Shown: positions 39,501 to 45,910, counted from the first letter of the stretch. The stretch: DNA of 64,000 nt from Prado023 sp963753075 (GCA_963753075.1 CAVWAR010000012.1:1-64000); one strand, 5' to 3'. Notes: generated by a model not told the origin, from the letters alone. Program-made: numbers and translations.

Positions 39501-39697
39501 CCGCCGATCTTGGAGTACGTCTTGTCCTCAGCCCGCATGTCCGGGTCGTAGTACAGCTCCGGATCCCACCGCTCGGTCGGCACGTCACTGATCGAGTACA
39601 CGCCGTTGCGGATGTTGCCCCAGAAGGCGTCGGCGTCGGGGGCGTCGGGCATGATCGCGCTGATCCCCACGATGGCGATCGGCTCGGGGTAGGTCAT
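30566..39697 (-). CDS. PUFA-synthase-like megasynthase, KS-AT-KS-ACP(x5)-KR-DH
   Basis: This 3043-residue protein resembles PfaA of polyunsaturated (secondary) lipid synthases but carries an extra ketosynthase. KS1 (1-465) has Cys215, His349 and His389. AT (600-900) has GHSLGEY (Ser703) and HAFH (805-808), the pattern linked to malonyl-CoA. KS2 (1035-1545) is divergent but keeps Cys1284, His1431 and His1471. Five ACPs follow (1655-2180), each with DLGVDTVKQAEVF, so the pantetheine site is Thr, not Ser (1688, 1801, 1913, 2022, 2131). KR (2240-2700) has TGAAGSIV and Ser/Tyr2640/Asn2644. A double hot-dog DH (2770-3030) contains His2780. ATG follows AGGAGA. Ala/Pro linkers separate the domains. 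It should elongate acyl chains with malonyl units; the trans enoyl reductase is encoded upstream. The product is unknown. Confidence 0.88.
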   Translation of the reverse strand: MTYPEPIAIVGISAIMPDAPDADAFWGNIRNGVYSISDVPTERWDPELYYDPDMRAEDKTYSKIGGWVREFPWEPMAWKLPLPPNVTKHFDDGQKWAVSAGRSALLDAGWPDWNVNPEEVSVILGNALGGEKHYASHLRIAYPELAQAFEKSPAFAALPADVRASILTQAREELVSGITEITEDTMPGQLSNVLAGRVAALFNFRGPNFTTDAACASALAAMSSAVHGLQAHDYDAVVSGGIDRNMGVSAFVRFCKIGALSATGTRPFDAGADGFVMGEGAALFVLKRLSDAEAAGDRIYATILGIGGSSDGKGKGITAPNPIGQRLAIGRAWDRAGVDLSTIGMLEAHGTSTAVGDATELGSLNDVFGGAGIAPGSIALGSVKSNIGHLKASAGAAGLFKAVMSLHDKVLPPSLHFEVPNPKVDWATTPFAVNTDLREWDKRGADPRRAGVSAFGFGGTNFHIALEEYVPGRHRKEDAPRSFAGADIPAAAAPAAAPAAAPAARKVPLRGAAVLGGRDEADVVAALTALSAEAAAGRAPAPAAPDPALADAAIRVAIDYADAADLAKKADKAIQAFGANNPAMWKMLRSQGVFVGRGAAPKVAFLFTGQGSQYANMLAELRAREPIVRDIYDEADRIMTPLLGKPLSDYVFADPSDPEAVKRLNAQLLQTEITQPAVLTTDDAMAQLLAAYGIAPDLVMGHSLGEYGALVASGALTFDAALEAVSARGREMTHVSQEDNGAMAAVFGPLPDIERIVAEVDGYVVVANINSNTQAVIGGATAAVEAAVAAFQAGGMTAMRIPVSHAFHTQIVAGASEPLKVAMRRLEVRGPQLPIVANVTGEFYPENADTETMLEILGRQIAEPVQFVKGLNTLYDAGARVFVEVGPKKALHGFVDEVLGSQHDDVVALFTNHPKLGDVASFNQALCGLYAAGLGFGPAAAEPTPVAAPVAAAPVAAAPAAAPAAAVPPAAPVAAAVRTLPTATASTPRTPMTTARYEELGRLFAGVLEQGLRVYSGDQGAAAPTPGVTISPASTTPVAITGAALGLPGVDRVFDDENVARILDGQQFIDIIPTRFREAIVDKRITRLVKRAGQDPVFETIDDEASVIKLAGRGAPLDVVEEFGVEAARDKALDRTTRLAIGSGLDALRDAGIPLVMRYRSTTLGTMLPEKWGLPESMRDDTGVIFASAFPGYGEFAAEIEKYMADRGRREQLLALEAVRARMTGVEPAAAEVDRRIAELRHLLDVEGFEYDRRFIFRCLAMGHSQFAELIGARGPNTQINAACASTTQATALAEDWIRAGRCKRVVVVSADDVTSDVLLPWVGSGFLATGAAATEDVVSEVATPFDRRRHGMVVGMGAAAFVVESAESVRERGLQPICEVLATATANSAFHGTRLDVEHVGQVMEGLVRTAEGRGIDRTQIAPQTVFVSHETYTPARGGSAAAEVNALRRVFGSAANSIVITNTKGFTGHAMGAGVEDVVAIKALETGIVPPVPNYKVPDPDLGTLNLSLGGAYPVQYALRLAAGFGSQIAMSLLRWTPMPDGRRRAPSELGYAYRIIDRAAWDRWLADAAGRSGATLEVDRRRLRIVDTGAPAAASAPAPAAAAAPTPAAPAAPAEAAGSAPAAAPAFAAAAPAPAAPAAAPPAPSPAAVDPLVAEVVGIVSEMTGYPPELLDVDLDLEADLGVDTVKQAEVFAAVRDKYGIERDDTVALRDFPTLSHVIGWVRGQTGIEAVAAAPAAPQAPAAAPAPAAAPGAAEAAPAPAGDEVTDAVIGIVSEMTGYPPELLDLDLDLEADLGVDTVKQAEVFAAVRERFDVERDDNLQLRDFPTLTHVIGWVRDKTGIQATAAAAAARRTSRAPPRQQHRAAAAPAAPAADDEVTDAVIGIVAEMTGYPPELLDLDLDLEADLGVDTVKQAEVFAAVRERFDVERDDNLQLRDFPTLTHVIGWVRDKTGIQATAAAAPAAPAAAPAAAPAAAAPAAPAADDEVTEAVIGIVAEMTGYPPELLDLDLDLEADLGVDTVKQAEVFAAVRERFDVERDDNLQLRDFPTLTHVIGWVRDKTGIQATAAAAPAAPAAAPAAAPAAAAPAAPAADDEVTEAVIGIVAEMTGYPPELLDLDLDLEADLGVDTVKQAEVFAAVRERFDVERDDNLQLRDFPTLTHVIGWVRDKTGIQATAAAAPAAPAAAGAAPEAPPAQSNAAAFVGDFAAVDALPRRIPVPALRPDLSRCTPTGVNLGEGARVLVVLDDGGVGKALVKKLGGLGAAVLALPAATATDDLLAQVAEWSGDTPLTGVFWLPALDDEGPIGDMDLAGWRELLRRRVVALHALFHEVTGAKPFLVTGSRLGGQHGYDDPGATAPFGGTVVGFAKSYKRERADVLVKAVDFPASRKTAALADILIGEALTDPGCVEVGHLDDQRWGVGLAVQPFPAVDAPLPEAMELTGDSVFVITGAAGSIVSAITADLAQESGGTFHLLDLTPTPDPQDPGLSRYLSDPDSMKGYLAEQITARGERPTPVLIEKELAHFERLASALSAIEAVTAAGGTAHYHSVDLRDGEAVTAVIDEIREAHGRVDVLLHAAGLEISKGLAKKERAEFELVFGVKADGWFNLLSAAGDMPIGATVAFSSVAGRFGNAGQTDYAAANDLLCKIASSMRTTRPETHAIALDWTAWGGIGMATRGSIPKIMEAAGVQMLPPQAGIAWIRRELTSGTPAGEVVVAGTLGMMAAEFDETGGIDPQAFAQACAEAGPMLGEVLRDSVNYGITVRTTLDPKEQPFLDDHRGDRVTALLPGVMGIEGMVEVAQLLTPGWSVAAVEDVDFHAPLKFYRDEPRTIELIALVHPDGADLVAECRIEAERQLPGSDEPTRTTHFTGRVRLTDSAPDGQHEDPPAREGAELAADDVYRMYFHGPAYQVVSSAWRDGDRAAAEFAGDLPPNHTPSDQVTQAAPRLIELCFQAAGLWEAGRDGRLALPTHVTRAVVLGSAGEAAEGPLLVTAQQGPDGFDCVVTDASGAVAVRLEGYRTVALPQPLDDAVQAPIRTVMAD
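33141..34401. repeat. Tandem near-identical 327-bp repeats encoding ACP domains 2-5
   Basis: Units start at 33141, 33468, 33795 and 34127. The first three start points are exactly 327 bp apart (109 codons). The two leftmost ACP cores are identical base for base as far as I can compare, and the third and fourth differ at only a few positions. The unit starting 33795 ends in a linker lengthened by net 9 bp. ACP1, outside the array, is clearly more divergent. The identity extends to silent sites, which points to recent duplication or gene conversion. Confidence 0.9.
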
Positions 39698-39726
39698 CTC
39701 AGTCTCCTGATGGATCTGGCCGGGGG

Positions 39727-41391
39727 TCAGGCGTAGAGGACGTCGGACAGGGCGGTCATGTCGGTGACCAGCCCTGCCTGGGCGGTGCGGATGGCGTCCA
39801 GACGCAGTGTCGCGGGAAGGGTGGCGTCAAGGCCCAGCGCGGGGTCGGCGGAGCCGATGACCCAGCGCATGCCCTCCTCGCCGGCCTTCATGGCTGCCTC
39901 GCGGGCGAAGACCCGGGCGATGACGGCCAGCGCATCCGCGTCGAAGCGCCGGTTGGCCTTCTCCGCGAGCGTCCCGTCCGCGGCCGCGGCGGCGCGCCGG
40001 CACATCGCACCGGCGCACTCCACGTTGGCGACGAGCTCACCGAGGCGGAACAGCACGTGCTGGTTGCGGGTCAGCCGCCCGGTCTGGCAGGCGCTGAACA
40101 CCCCCGCGAGGGCCTCGAAGCCGAGGGCCGCGGCTGCCGCGCCCACCTCGGGGTGGCGGGCCGCGAGCGCGTTCATCTCCTGCGCGGCGTTGAGGTAGTG
40201 CTGGCCGCGGGACTTCAGGTGCTCCTGCCAGCGATCGCGCGCGATGGTCATCTCGAGGATCTCCGAGGTGCCCTCGTAGATCGTGGTGATGCGCACGTCG
40301 CGCTTGATCTTCTCCACGGTGTACTCACGGGTGAACCCGTAGCCCCCGAGTGCCTGGATGGCGTCCTCGGCTGCATGGTTGCCCGACTCGGTGGCCAGGT
40401 ACTTGGCGATCGCGCCCTCGGTGTTGAGTGCGCCGTCGGGCCCCTCGCCCTCGTCGATGCGCTGCGAGGTCTCCTCGATGAAGGCACGTGCGGCCTCCAG
40501 GCGGGCGACGTGCGGGACGATCAGCTTGTGGGTGTAGCCCTGCTTCTCGGACAGCGGTGTGCCGCCGGAGATCCGGGTCTTGGAGTACTCGATCGCGCGG
40601 TCCACGGCCTCCCAACCCCCGCCGAGGCCGAATGCGGCGACCATCACGCGGGTGTAGCCGAACACCTGCTGGGCCTGCACCAGGCCCTTGCCCTCGACCC
40701 CGCCGATCAGGGCGTCGAGCCCGACCTCGACATTGTCCAGGTAGAGAGCGGCGGTGTTCGACAGCCGGATCCCGTGCTTGTCCTCGGGCTTGGCGCTGGT
40801 GAAGCCGGGGGTGTCCTTCTCGACGACGAACCAGGTCGGCCCGCCGGGGGCGAGGGCGAGGATGGTGGTGGCGTCGGCGATGGTGCCGTTGGAGATCCAC
40901 TGCTTCGCGCCGCTGATGCGGTAGCCGGTGACCGCACCGTCGGTCTCGATCGGCACGGCCTTGGTCTTCATCGCGCCCAGGTCCGAGCCGGCCTCGGGCT
41001 CTGTGGCGCCGTAGGCGAAGACGATGCCATCCTCGGCGATCGCGCCCAGCCACTTCTCCTTCTGCTCCTCCGTGGCGCCGACCAGGATCGGGTCACTGCC
41101 CAGGAAGGTGGCGAAGATGGCGGTGGCGAGGCCGATGTCCTTGCGGGCCATCACTTCGCACAGCAGGTAGGAGTCGAAGGCGCCGCCGCCCATGCCTCCG
41201 TAGTCCTCAGGCACGAAGACCAGCTGGATCCCGAGGTCGGTCGACATCGCGCGGACCGTGTCCTCCGGGCAGACGTCCTCATGATCCAGCTCCAACTGGC
41301 GCTCGGGGGGCAGCGCGTCGGAGATGTACTCCGTCAGACCGTCCAACATCATTGCGAGTGTTTCGGCATCCAGACCCTGGTCAGTGCTCAT
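39727..41391 (-). CDS. Acyl-CoA dehydrogenase with C-terminal extension, in the lipid-synthase operon
   Basis: This 554-residue FAD enzyme belongs to the acyl-CoA dehydrogenase superfamily, which oxidises acyl thioesters to trans-2-enoyl thioesters. Motifs include VPEDYGGMGGG, the flavin-binding FAYGATEPEAGSDLGAMKT and KQWISNG blocks, and QALGGYGFTREYTVEKIKRD. The catalytic Glu is in TIYEGTSEIL (about residues 368-377). Residues about 400-554 form an extra helical domain, as in longer members. The ATG at 41391 is chosen because AGGAGG lies 6 nt upstream. Its stop is 29 bp from the megasynthase start. An acyl-CoA dehydrogenase is not a standard component of Pfa clusters, so it may modify the product or its precursor. 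Confidence 0.87.
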   Translation of the reverse strand: MSTDQGLDAETLAMMLDGLTEYISDALPPERQLELDHEDVCPEDTVRAMSTDLGIQLVFVPEDYGGMGGGAFDSYLLCEVMARKDIGLATAIFATFLGSDPILVGATEEQKEKWLGAIAEDGIVFAYGATEPEAGSDLGAMKTKAVPIETDGAVTGYRISGAKQWISNGTIADATTILALAPGGPTWFVVEKDTPGFTSAKPEDKHGIRLSNTAALYLDNVEVGLDALIGGVEGKGLVQAQQVFGYTRVMVAAFGLGGGWEAVDRAIEYSKTRISGGTPLSEKQGYTHKLIVPHVARLEAARAFIEETSQRIDEGEGPDGALNTEGAIAKYLATESGNHAAEDAIQALGGYGFTREYTVEKIKRDVRITTIYEGTSEILEMTIARDRWQEHLKSRGQHYLNAAQEMNALAARHPEVGAAAAALGFEALAGVFSACQTGRLTRNQHVLFRLGELVANVECAGAMCRRAAAAADGTLAEKANRRFDADALAVIARVFAREAAMKAGEEGMRWVIGSADPALGLDATLPATLRLDAIRTAQAGLVTDMTALSDVLYA

Positions 41392-41537
41392 TCGTTTCCT
41401 CCTACGCGGACTCCCGCTCAGGGTATTTGGGTACTGCCCCCCAACGGGTGGTCGAAGTGACCGCCTTGGCGGGACCAATGACTGTTACCCACGGGTATGG
41501 ATCCCGCCCGTCAGGGTGCTGAGCATGGCCTCGTGGG

Positions 41538-42989
41538 TCAGACCAGGGCAAGTCCGGCGCGCAGGTAGTCAACGACCGCGGATGCCAGGTAGGGGCCACC
41601 GGCGGAGCCGTTCGAGGCAAGGGCCTCGACAGCGCGGAAGTCGTCCCCGGAGGTGACGATGGCCGGCTCGACGGATCCATCCGGACGATGCTGGGGGAGG
41701 TCGGCCGCCGACAGCAGCGCGTTGCACAGGCAGCGCCGGCCCTCGGCGTTGGCCGCCCGGCCGCCCTTGCGTGTGTACACCGCCAGTGGCTCGGCCGGGC
41801 ACCGGTAGTCGATGTCGCCGTTGGCCTTCTTGTACGGCGAGCGCAGGGCGCCGAGGTCGCAGACGGCCTTGCGGCCAGTGGCGATCTCAGGATCGCTGAC
41901 GGTCCCCTCGAGCTGGATGACCCGGAAGGGGAATCCTGTGGGCGACGCCCGCCAGTCGCTGCGCACGTCCAGCGTGCCGGCCAGGACCTCGCCGAGCACC
42001 TGGCGCTTGAGCGAATCGGCCAGTCCCGATTCCTGGCTGTAGGCGAAGGCCGTCCCGACCTGGATACCCATCGCACCCGTGGCCCTGGCCTCGGCCAGTC
42101 CCTCGGGGGTCCCGTAGGCACCGGCCAGCCAGAACGGCAGCCCGATCGCAGCGAGCGTCTCGAGGTCAACGGCGTCCCGGTCGTCATAGACGGGCTGGCC
42201 CAGCTCGTCGAGCTGCCGCGGACCGCGGGGCGGGGCGTTGTGACCGCCGGCGCTGGGCCCCTCGACGATGAATCCGAACGGGCGCGTCGCCGGATCGCCG
42301 GCCAGCCCGGCGGCCAGGTCCACGGAGGCGACGATGGCCAGGAAGCGGGGGACGGTCATCCCGTGGGCGGCCGCGCCCAGCAGCTCGGTCGGGCTGCAGC
42401 GGACCGTCACCGGTGGGTCGTCGGAGCGCAGCCCCTGGGCCCGAACGCCGAACTCGAGATCCTCGCCGGCGGCCAGCGTGCGCATCAGCTCGGGGATCTC
42501 CGAGGGGTTGCCCGCCCCGACCAGGACGTAGTCGACACCGGCGAGCATGGCGCCGAGCAGGCCGAAGGGGAGTGGGATCTCGATCTTGCGCAGGAAGTTG
42601 ATGCCCACAGGAGCGGTGTGCTCCTGCTTGGCCAGCCACACCTCGCAGAACGTGCCGACGACCGCGAGCTCCTGCAGCTCAACGGAGGGGGTGACGGTGA
42701 ACCGCGGCACCGCCTTGAACGCCGCGTCGGGTGCCTTCCCGCCGTGGACGTAGTACTTCTTCATGATCCGGCGGGACATCTCCGGGATCGGGAACGCGGC
42801 CAGTGCCTTGCGCATGTGGCCCCCGGGGTCGCCGGCCTGCAGCCGGCGGGCACAGACCACGTCGAGGGCAGTGCCGGAGACAACACCCAGTTCACCGGTC
42901 CGGCAGACGGCACGGGCCAGCTCCCAGCCGGAGACAGCGACCCCCATCCCGCCCTGGATGATCGTCGGGAGCGTTCCCTGGTCAGTCAT
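41538..42989 (-). CDS. FMN-dependent nitronate monooxygenase-like protein, probable trans enoyl reductase (PfaD-like role)
   Basis: This 483-residue TIM-barrel flavoprotein belongs to the 2-nitropropane dioxygenase/enoyl-reductase superfamily that includes PfaD, the trans enoyl reductase of PUFA synthases. The N-terminal IIQGGMGVAVSGWELARAV is the flavin-binding start. VGINFLRKIEIPLPFGLLGAMLAGVDYVLVGAG and FIVEGPSAGGHNAPPRG form the barrel, and MGIQVGTAFAYSQESGL is the FMN phosphate site. The C-terminal 130 residues include several cysteines (CDLGAL, RCPAEP, RRCLCNALL). It is the first gene of the minus-strand run, with operator sequences directly upstream. The megasynthase lacks its own ER domain, which supports this role. 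Nitroalkane oxidation remains an alternative. Confidence 0.8.
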   Translation of the reverse strand: MTDQGTLPTIIQGGMGVAVSGWELARAVCRTGELGVVSGTALDVVCARRLQAGDPGGHMRKALAAFPIPEMSRRIMKKYYVHGGKAPDAAFKAVPRFTVTPSVELQELAVVGTFCEVWLAKQEHTAPVGINFLRKIEIPLPFGLLGAMLAGVDYVLVGAGNPSEIPELMRTLAAGEDLEFGVRAQGLRSDDPPVTVRCSPTELLGAAAHGMTVPRFLAIVASVDLAAGLAGDPATRPFGFIVEGPSAGGHNAPPRGPRQLDELGQPVYDDRDAVDLETLAAIGLPFWLAGAYGTPEGLAEARATGAMGIQVGTAFAYSQESGLADSLKRQVLGEVLAGTLDVRSDWRASPTGFPFRVIQLEGTVSDPEIATGRKAVCDLGALRSPYKKANGDIDYRCPAEPLAVYTRKGGRAANAEGRRCLCNALLSAADLPQHRPDGSVEPAIVTSGDDFRAVEALASNGSAGGPYLASAVVDYLRAGLALV

Positions 42990-43012
42990 TGCACCACCTG
43001 AATCGTCGAGTT

Positions 43013-43046
43013 CCTACGCAACCGTAACCTACGTTGCCGTAGGTAA
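43013..43046 (-). promoter_or_regulatory. Inverted-repeat operator CCTACG-N4-CGTAGG overlapping the lipid-locus promoter
   Basis: A near-perfect palindrome TAACCTACG-TTGC-CGTAGGTAA lies at 43025-43046 (8 of 9 arm bases match). A second CCTACG half-site follows the same layout at 43013 (CCTACG-CAAC-CGTAAC), exactly 15 bp from the first. A TTGACT box on the minus strand (43046-43051) suggests the operator overlaps the promoter. The start codon is 24-57 bp away. The arrangement suits a dimeric repressor such as a TetR-family acyl-CoA sensor; the regulator is not in the window. Confidence 0.6.
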
Positions 43047-43208
43047 GTCAATGTCGTCACCTCGTCGTGGGGCTGGGTGCCGGGCGTCTGTCTGGCCCGG
43101 GGATGCCAGCTCGGCGACCGTGACTGTCGCGGAATGGCCATGGCATGGCCCTTCGCTGCGCAGCCATGGCCGGCGCAGAGTGCGGGTCCATCTCTGTTGG
43201 CGAACCGA

Positions 43209-43224
43209 TGTGACGTTGGTCACA
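43209..43224. promoter_or_regulatory. CRP/GlxR-type site TGTGA-N6-TCACA
   Basis: The sequence TGTGACGTTGGTCACA is a perfect match to the CRP consensus, and the palindrome extends to 8-bp arms (GATGTGAC-GTTG-GTCACATC, 43207-43226). It lies 220 bp upstream of the first lipid-locus start and 105 bp downstream of the preceding stop, in non-coding DNA. It suggests cAMP-dependent control. Confidence 0.6.
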
Positions 43225-43328
43225 TCGTCAGTGACGCCTCGCTGCCTTGGCCTGGGCCCTGTCCGGTTTGTGCTGTCGCCGCGCCGGCCTCGACTCCTGT
43301 CGCGATCCGCGTCGTGGCTCGCGGCTGC

Positions 43329-45362
43329 CTAGCTTGAGCCGGAGGTGCCGAGCTTGCTGATCAGTCCGGAGATGTCCCCGCGCGCCAGCTTCGAGGTGGT
43401 CTCGTCATCGAAGGAGATCGTCGTCGGGTCCACCCCCCACTTCTGCAGCTGCCCGAGCACCGACGAGCGCGCGGAGTCGAACTTGTTCGCGACCATCCGG
43501 CGGGTGGCCCATTCCCGCTCCCGCTCGCGAAGGGCGGCCTCGATCCGCTCGACCTGCGTGGGACTGGCGGGCAGGTCGAAGGCGTACCGGAGTGCGTCGG
43601 CGAGCTCGATCCGGTAGTCGTGACCGAGGCGCTGGAAGAGCCCGGGCCTGCTGTTCATCCCGTTCTTGAGGTCGATGAGCGTGATCACGAACGTCGTGAT
43701 CGGCCGGAACGGCGTCTCCTTGGGCACACCCGGGGGGCGGGTGTCCGGTGGGCCCATCCACCACGGTGCCCGGACGACCGCGTCGTAGGAGAACATGTTG
43801 ATCGGATCGTCGTTGTGGATGATCTGGACGTGTCGCACAGTCGCGGGCAGGCCGGGGATCTCCTCGGCCTGGGACACCCGGCCGAGGAGGCCGTCCGGGT
43901 CGACCGAGGCCGGGTCAGCGAACCAGCGATCCCACAGGGCGGTCCGGAACGGCGTGCCAAGGTAGAGGCCACGTTCCAGGCCCAGCTCGTCGAAGCCGGC
44001 GGTCCCATCAGCGGCGACGTCCAGCGCCACCTGGGCGCCCAGGCTCTCGCCGAACTGAAGCAGTCGGGGCCGGCGATCCGAGGGTGCGGCTGCGATCCGG
44101 TCGCGGATACCCTCGAGGATCAACGTCTGCATGCGGATCCCCGCATCGGTCTGGTTCAGGGCCAATGCGCTGGGCACCAGGGCGTACTGCGGGACGATGA
44201 TCGCGCAGTCGCCCCGGGTGAGGTACTCCAGTGCCTCGGCGAATGAGAAGTTCACGTAGCCGACGCCCGTCGGGGCGGCCACGACGATGACGGACTTGTC
44301 GTAGGCGCCCAGGGCTTCGAGCTCCGACAGGGCGATGATCGCGCGGGCCTCCGGGGTGGCGGCGCTGTCGAACCCGGCCACGGCGCGGATCGGCTCCTCG
44401 GCGGGCTCGCCCATGACGGCGGAGATGTCCTGGGCGGTCAGGGTCATCAGGACGAACCGACGGCCCTCCTTGCCGATGTCGTCGAAGGCGATGAGGCTGG
44501 CACGACCGGAGGTCACGTTGGGGCCGGTCGGGGGGTCGGGGTAGGCAGCCTCGACGACGTCGTCGGCGTGCATGATCCTTCGGCGCAACCGGTCCAGCAG
44601 CGCGAACCCGGCAGGGACCATCAGCGACGCCGCGATCGTGTGACCGACCAGCGGCGTGACCTTGTCGTCCGAACGTCCCACGGCCCAGCTGACCAGGGCA
44701 GTCGATCCCTCAGCCAGGGCGTACTCGGCGCCGGCCAGTGTCAGCAGGCCCACACCGACGGCCCCGCCCATCGCGACGGATGTGGCGACCCCGGTGGCTG
44801 ATGTCGGGCGCTGGATCTGCTGGCGGTTCCCGATCTCTCCGACCGCGACGGCTCGCCGGTCACGGGCGTTGACGCGCCATGCGGCGATGACCCCGCCGAT
44901 CCCGGCGGCGCTGGCCATTCCGAGGGCCGGTCCCACCGGACCGATCAGGGGACGGGTCGCCTTGTCCGAGGCGATCACCAGCGCGGCGATTGCGGCGCCG
45001 CTGCCGATCAGGCGGGCAGCGGAGTTGGCGGCGGCCACGGGCAGCGGGGTCGTGCTGGTGTTGGGCAGCACCCTTCCGGCCGCCAGCCCCACAGCGGCAA
45101 CCAGTCCGGCGGCGATCAGGGTGGTGTTCTCCGGGTCGCCGCGGCCCCGTGAGGCAGCCACCAGCTCGGCGGTCGCCTCCACGGTGGAGACGGCCATGGT
45201 GCCGATCCCGAGTCCGAGGACACCGGCCACACCCGTGACCATGGCCTGATCGGTCGTCGACCGCGGCAGGAGCCCACGAGCGAACGTGTTGGAGGTCAGT
45301 GCGGCAGCACCCGCCACGCCGGTGCGCAGCGCCAGGTATCGCCGTCCGGATGCGCGCGCCAT
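43329..45362 (-). CDS. Abhydrolase_9 (DUF2319-like) membrane-bound alpha/beta hydrolase
   Basis: This 677-residue protein matches the actinobacterial Abhydrolase_9 family: an N-terminal membrane region and a cytoplasmic or extracytoplasmic alpha/beta-hydrolase domain. Residues 1-270 hold about six to eight hydrophobic segments (VTGVAGVLGLGIGTMAV, TTLIAAGLVAAVGLAAG, GAAIAALVIA). The hydrolase domain (about 290-620) has the nucleophile elbow LLQFGESLGAQVALDV, with Ser as the expected nucleophile, plus IIVPQYALVPSALAL and IIHNDDPINMFS. The substrate is unknown; a lipid ester is plausible for a membrane hydrolase. It lies upstream of the lipid locus on the same strand but across a 339-bp regulatory gap. 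Confidence 0.75.
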   Translation of the reverse strand: MARASGRRYLALRTGVAGAAALTSNTFARGLLPRSTTDQAMVTGVAGVLGLGIGTMAVSTVEATAELVAASRGRGDPENTTLIAAGLVAAVGLAAGRVLPNTSTTPLPVAAANSAARLIGSGAAIAALVIASDKATRPLIGPVGPALGMASAAGIGGVIAAWRVNARDRRAVAVGEIGNRQQIQRPTSATGVATSVAMGGAVGVGLLTLAGAEYALAEGSTALVSWAVGRSDDKVTPLVGHTIAASLMVPAGFALLDRLRRRIMHADDVVEAAYPDPPTGPNVTSGRASLIAFDDIGKEGRRFVLMTLTAQDISAVMGEPAEEPIRAVAGFDSAATPEARAIIALSELEALGAYDKSVIVVAAPTGVGYVNFSFAEALEYLTRGDCAIIVPQYALVPSALALNQTDAGIRMQTLILEGIRDRIAAAPSDRRPRLLQFGESLGAQVALDVAADGTAGFDELGLERGLYLGTPFRTALWDRWFADPASVDPDGLLGRVSQAEEIPGLPATVRHVQIIHNDDPINMFSYDAVVRAPWWMGPPDTRPPGVPKETPFRPITTFVITLIDLKNGMNSRPGLFQRLGHDYRIELADALRYAFDLPASPTQVERIEAALREREREWATRRMVANKFDSARSSVLGQLQKWGVDPTTISFDDETTSKLARGDISGLISKLGTSGSS

Positions 45363-45412
45363 CTGTTCATCCTGCCTGAGACATCAGCTACACGGTGGTA
45401 CCCGGGGCGTCT

Positions 45413-45910
45413 TCAGCTCGGGTGTCGACGGGTCAGGACCCGTGCTTGTACGGAGAGGATCCAGCCGACGAGGTCCTTGTCGATCATCGACTGCACCTTG
45501 CCCGCGATCGGGAAGGGCAACGACGCCTTCGTCGTCGTGGAGGTGGCCAACGTGCATCCATCCCCGGCGGCCGTGAGCGTCGCGGCACCGTTCGAGACTG
45601 CCTTCGGATTGCCGAGGAGGTTCACCTCGAGGGTACCGGCGGCGACCCCGTCGATCAGGGTGCCCCAGCTCTGGGCCCACGACAGCCGCACCTCACCGGG
45701 CAGCATCTTCCTGGCCAGCGAGGGGATCCCGTCCTTGTCGGTGGAGAACTGCCACAGCATCTTGGCCGCCGCGTCGTCGCCGGAGGTGCCGACGATCAGG
45801 TCGTCGACCTCGACCCCCACCTCCTCGGCGAAGGCCAGCAGGAACTCCTCGCTGATGAGCTCGGCCAGGACGACGTCGGGGTCGATCGCAAGATCGAAGC
45901 TGTGTTCCAC
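45413..45910 (-). CDS. DUF2505 domain protein
   Basis: This 165-residue protein matches DUF2505, an actinobacterial family with a START/polyketide-cyclase-like fold and no assigned function. It begins VEHSFDLAIDPDVVLAELIS and contains the SWAQSWGTLIDGVAAGTLEVNL segment in strands typical of a ligand-binding beta-sheet cradle. PFPIAGKVQSMIDKDL forms the C-terminal helix. The GTG start is chosen because EHSFDL is the usual N-terminus and longer upstream frame has no homology. It ends 50 bp before the Abhydrolase_9 start on the same strand, so the two may be cotranscribed. Confidence 0.7.
   Translation of the reverse strand: MEHSFDLAIDPDVVLAELISEEFLLAFAEEVGVEVDDLIVGTSGDDAAAKMLWQFSTDKDGIPSLARKMLPGEVRLSWAQSWGTLIDGVAAGTLEVNLLGNPKAVSNGAATLTAAGDGCTLATSTTTKASLPFPIAGKVQSMIDKDLVGWILSVQARVLTRRHPS

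Larger units (their letters stand above)
42990..43328. other. 339-bp regulatory intergenic region upstream of the lipid locus
   Basis: There is no convincing gene here. The stretch separates the Abhydrolase_9 gene stop from the start of the first lipid-locus gene, both on the minus strand. It holds the CCTACG operator next to the start and a perfect CRP-like palindrome 220 bp upstream of the start. Confidence 0.6.

Noticed and set aside
41460..41474. CCGCC-TT-GGCGG hairpin as a terminator inside the lipid run
   Set aside because: The loop of two bases is too small and no T-run follows; the genes most likely stay cotranscribed.
41486..41497. TACCCACGGGTA palindrome between the FMN reductase and acyl-CoA dehydrogenase genes as an internal operator
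   Set aside because: It is short (5-bp arms) and alone, with no clear -10/-35 next to it; not enough to claim regulation.
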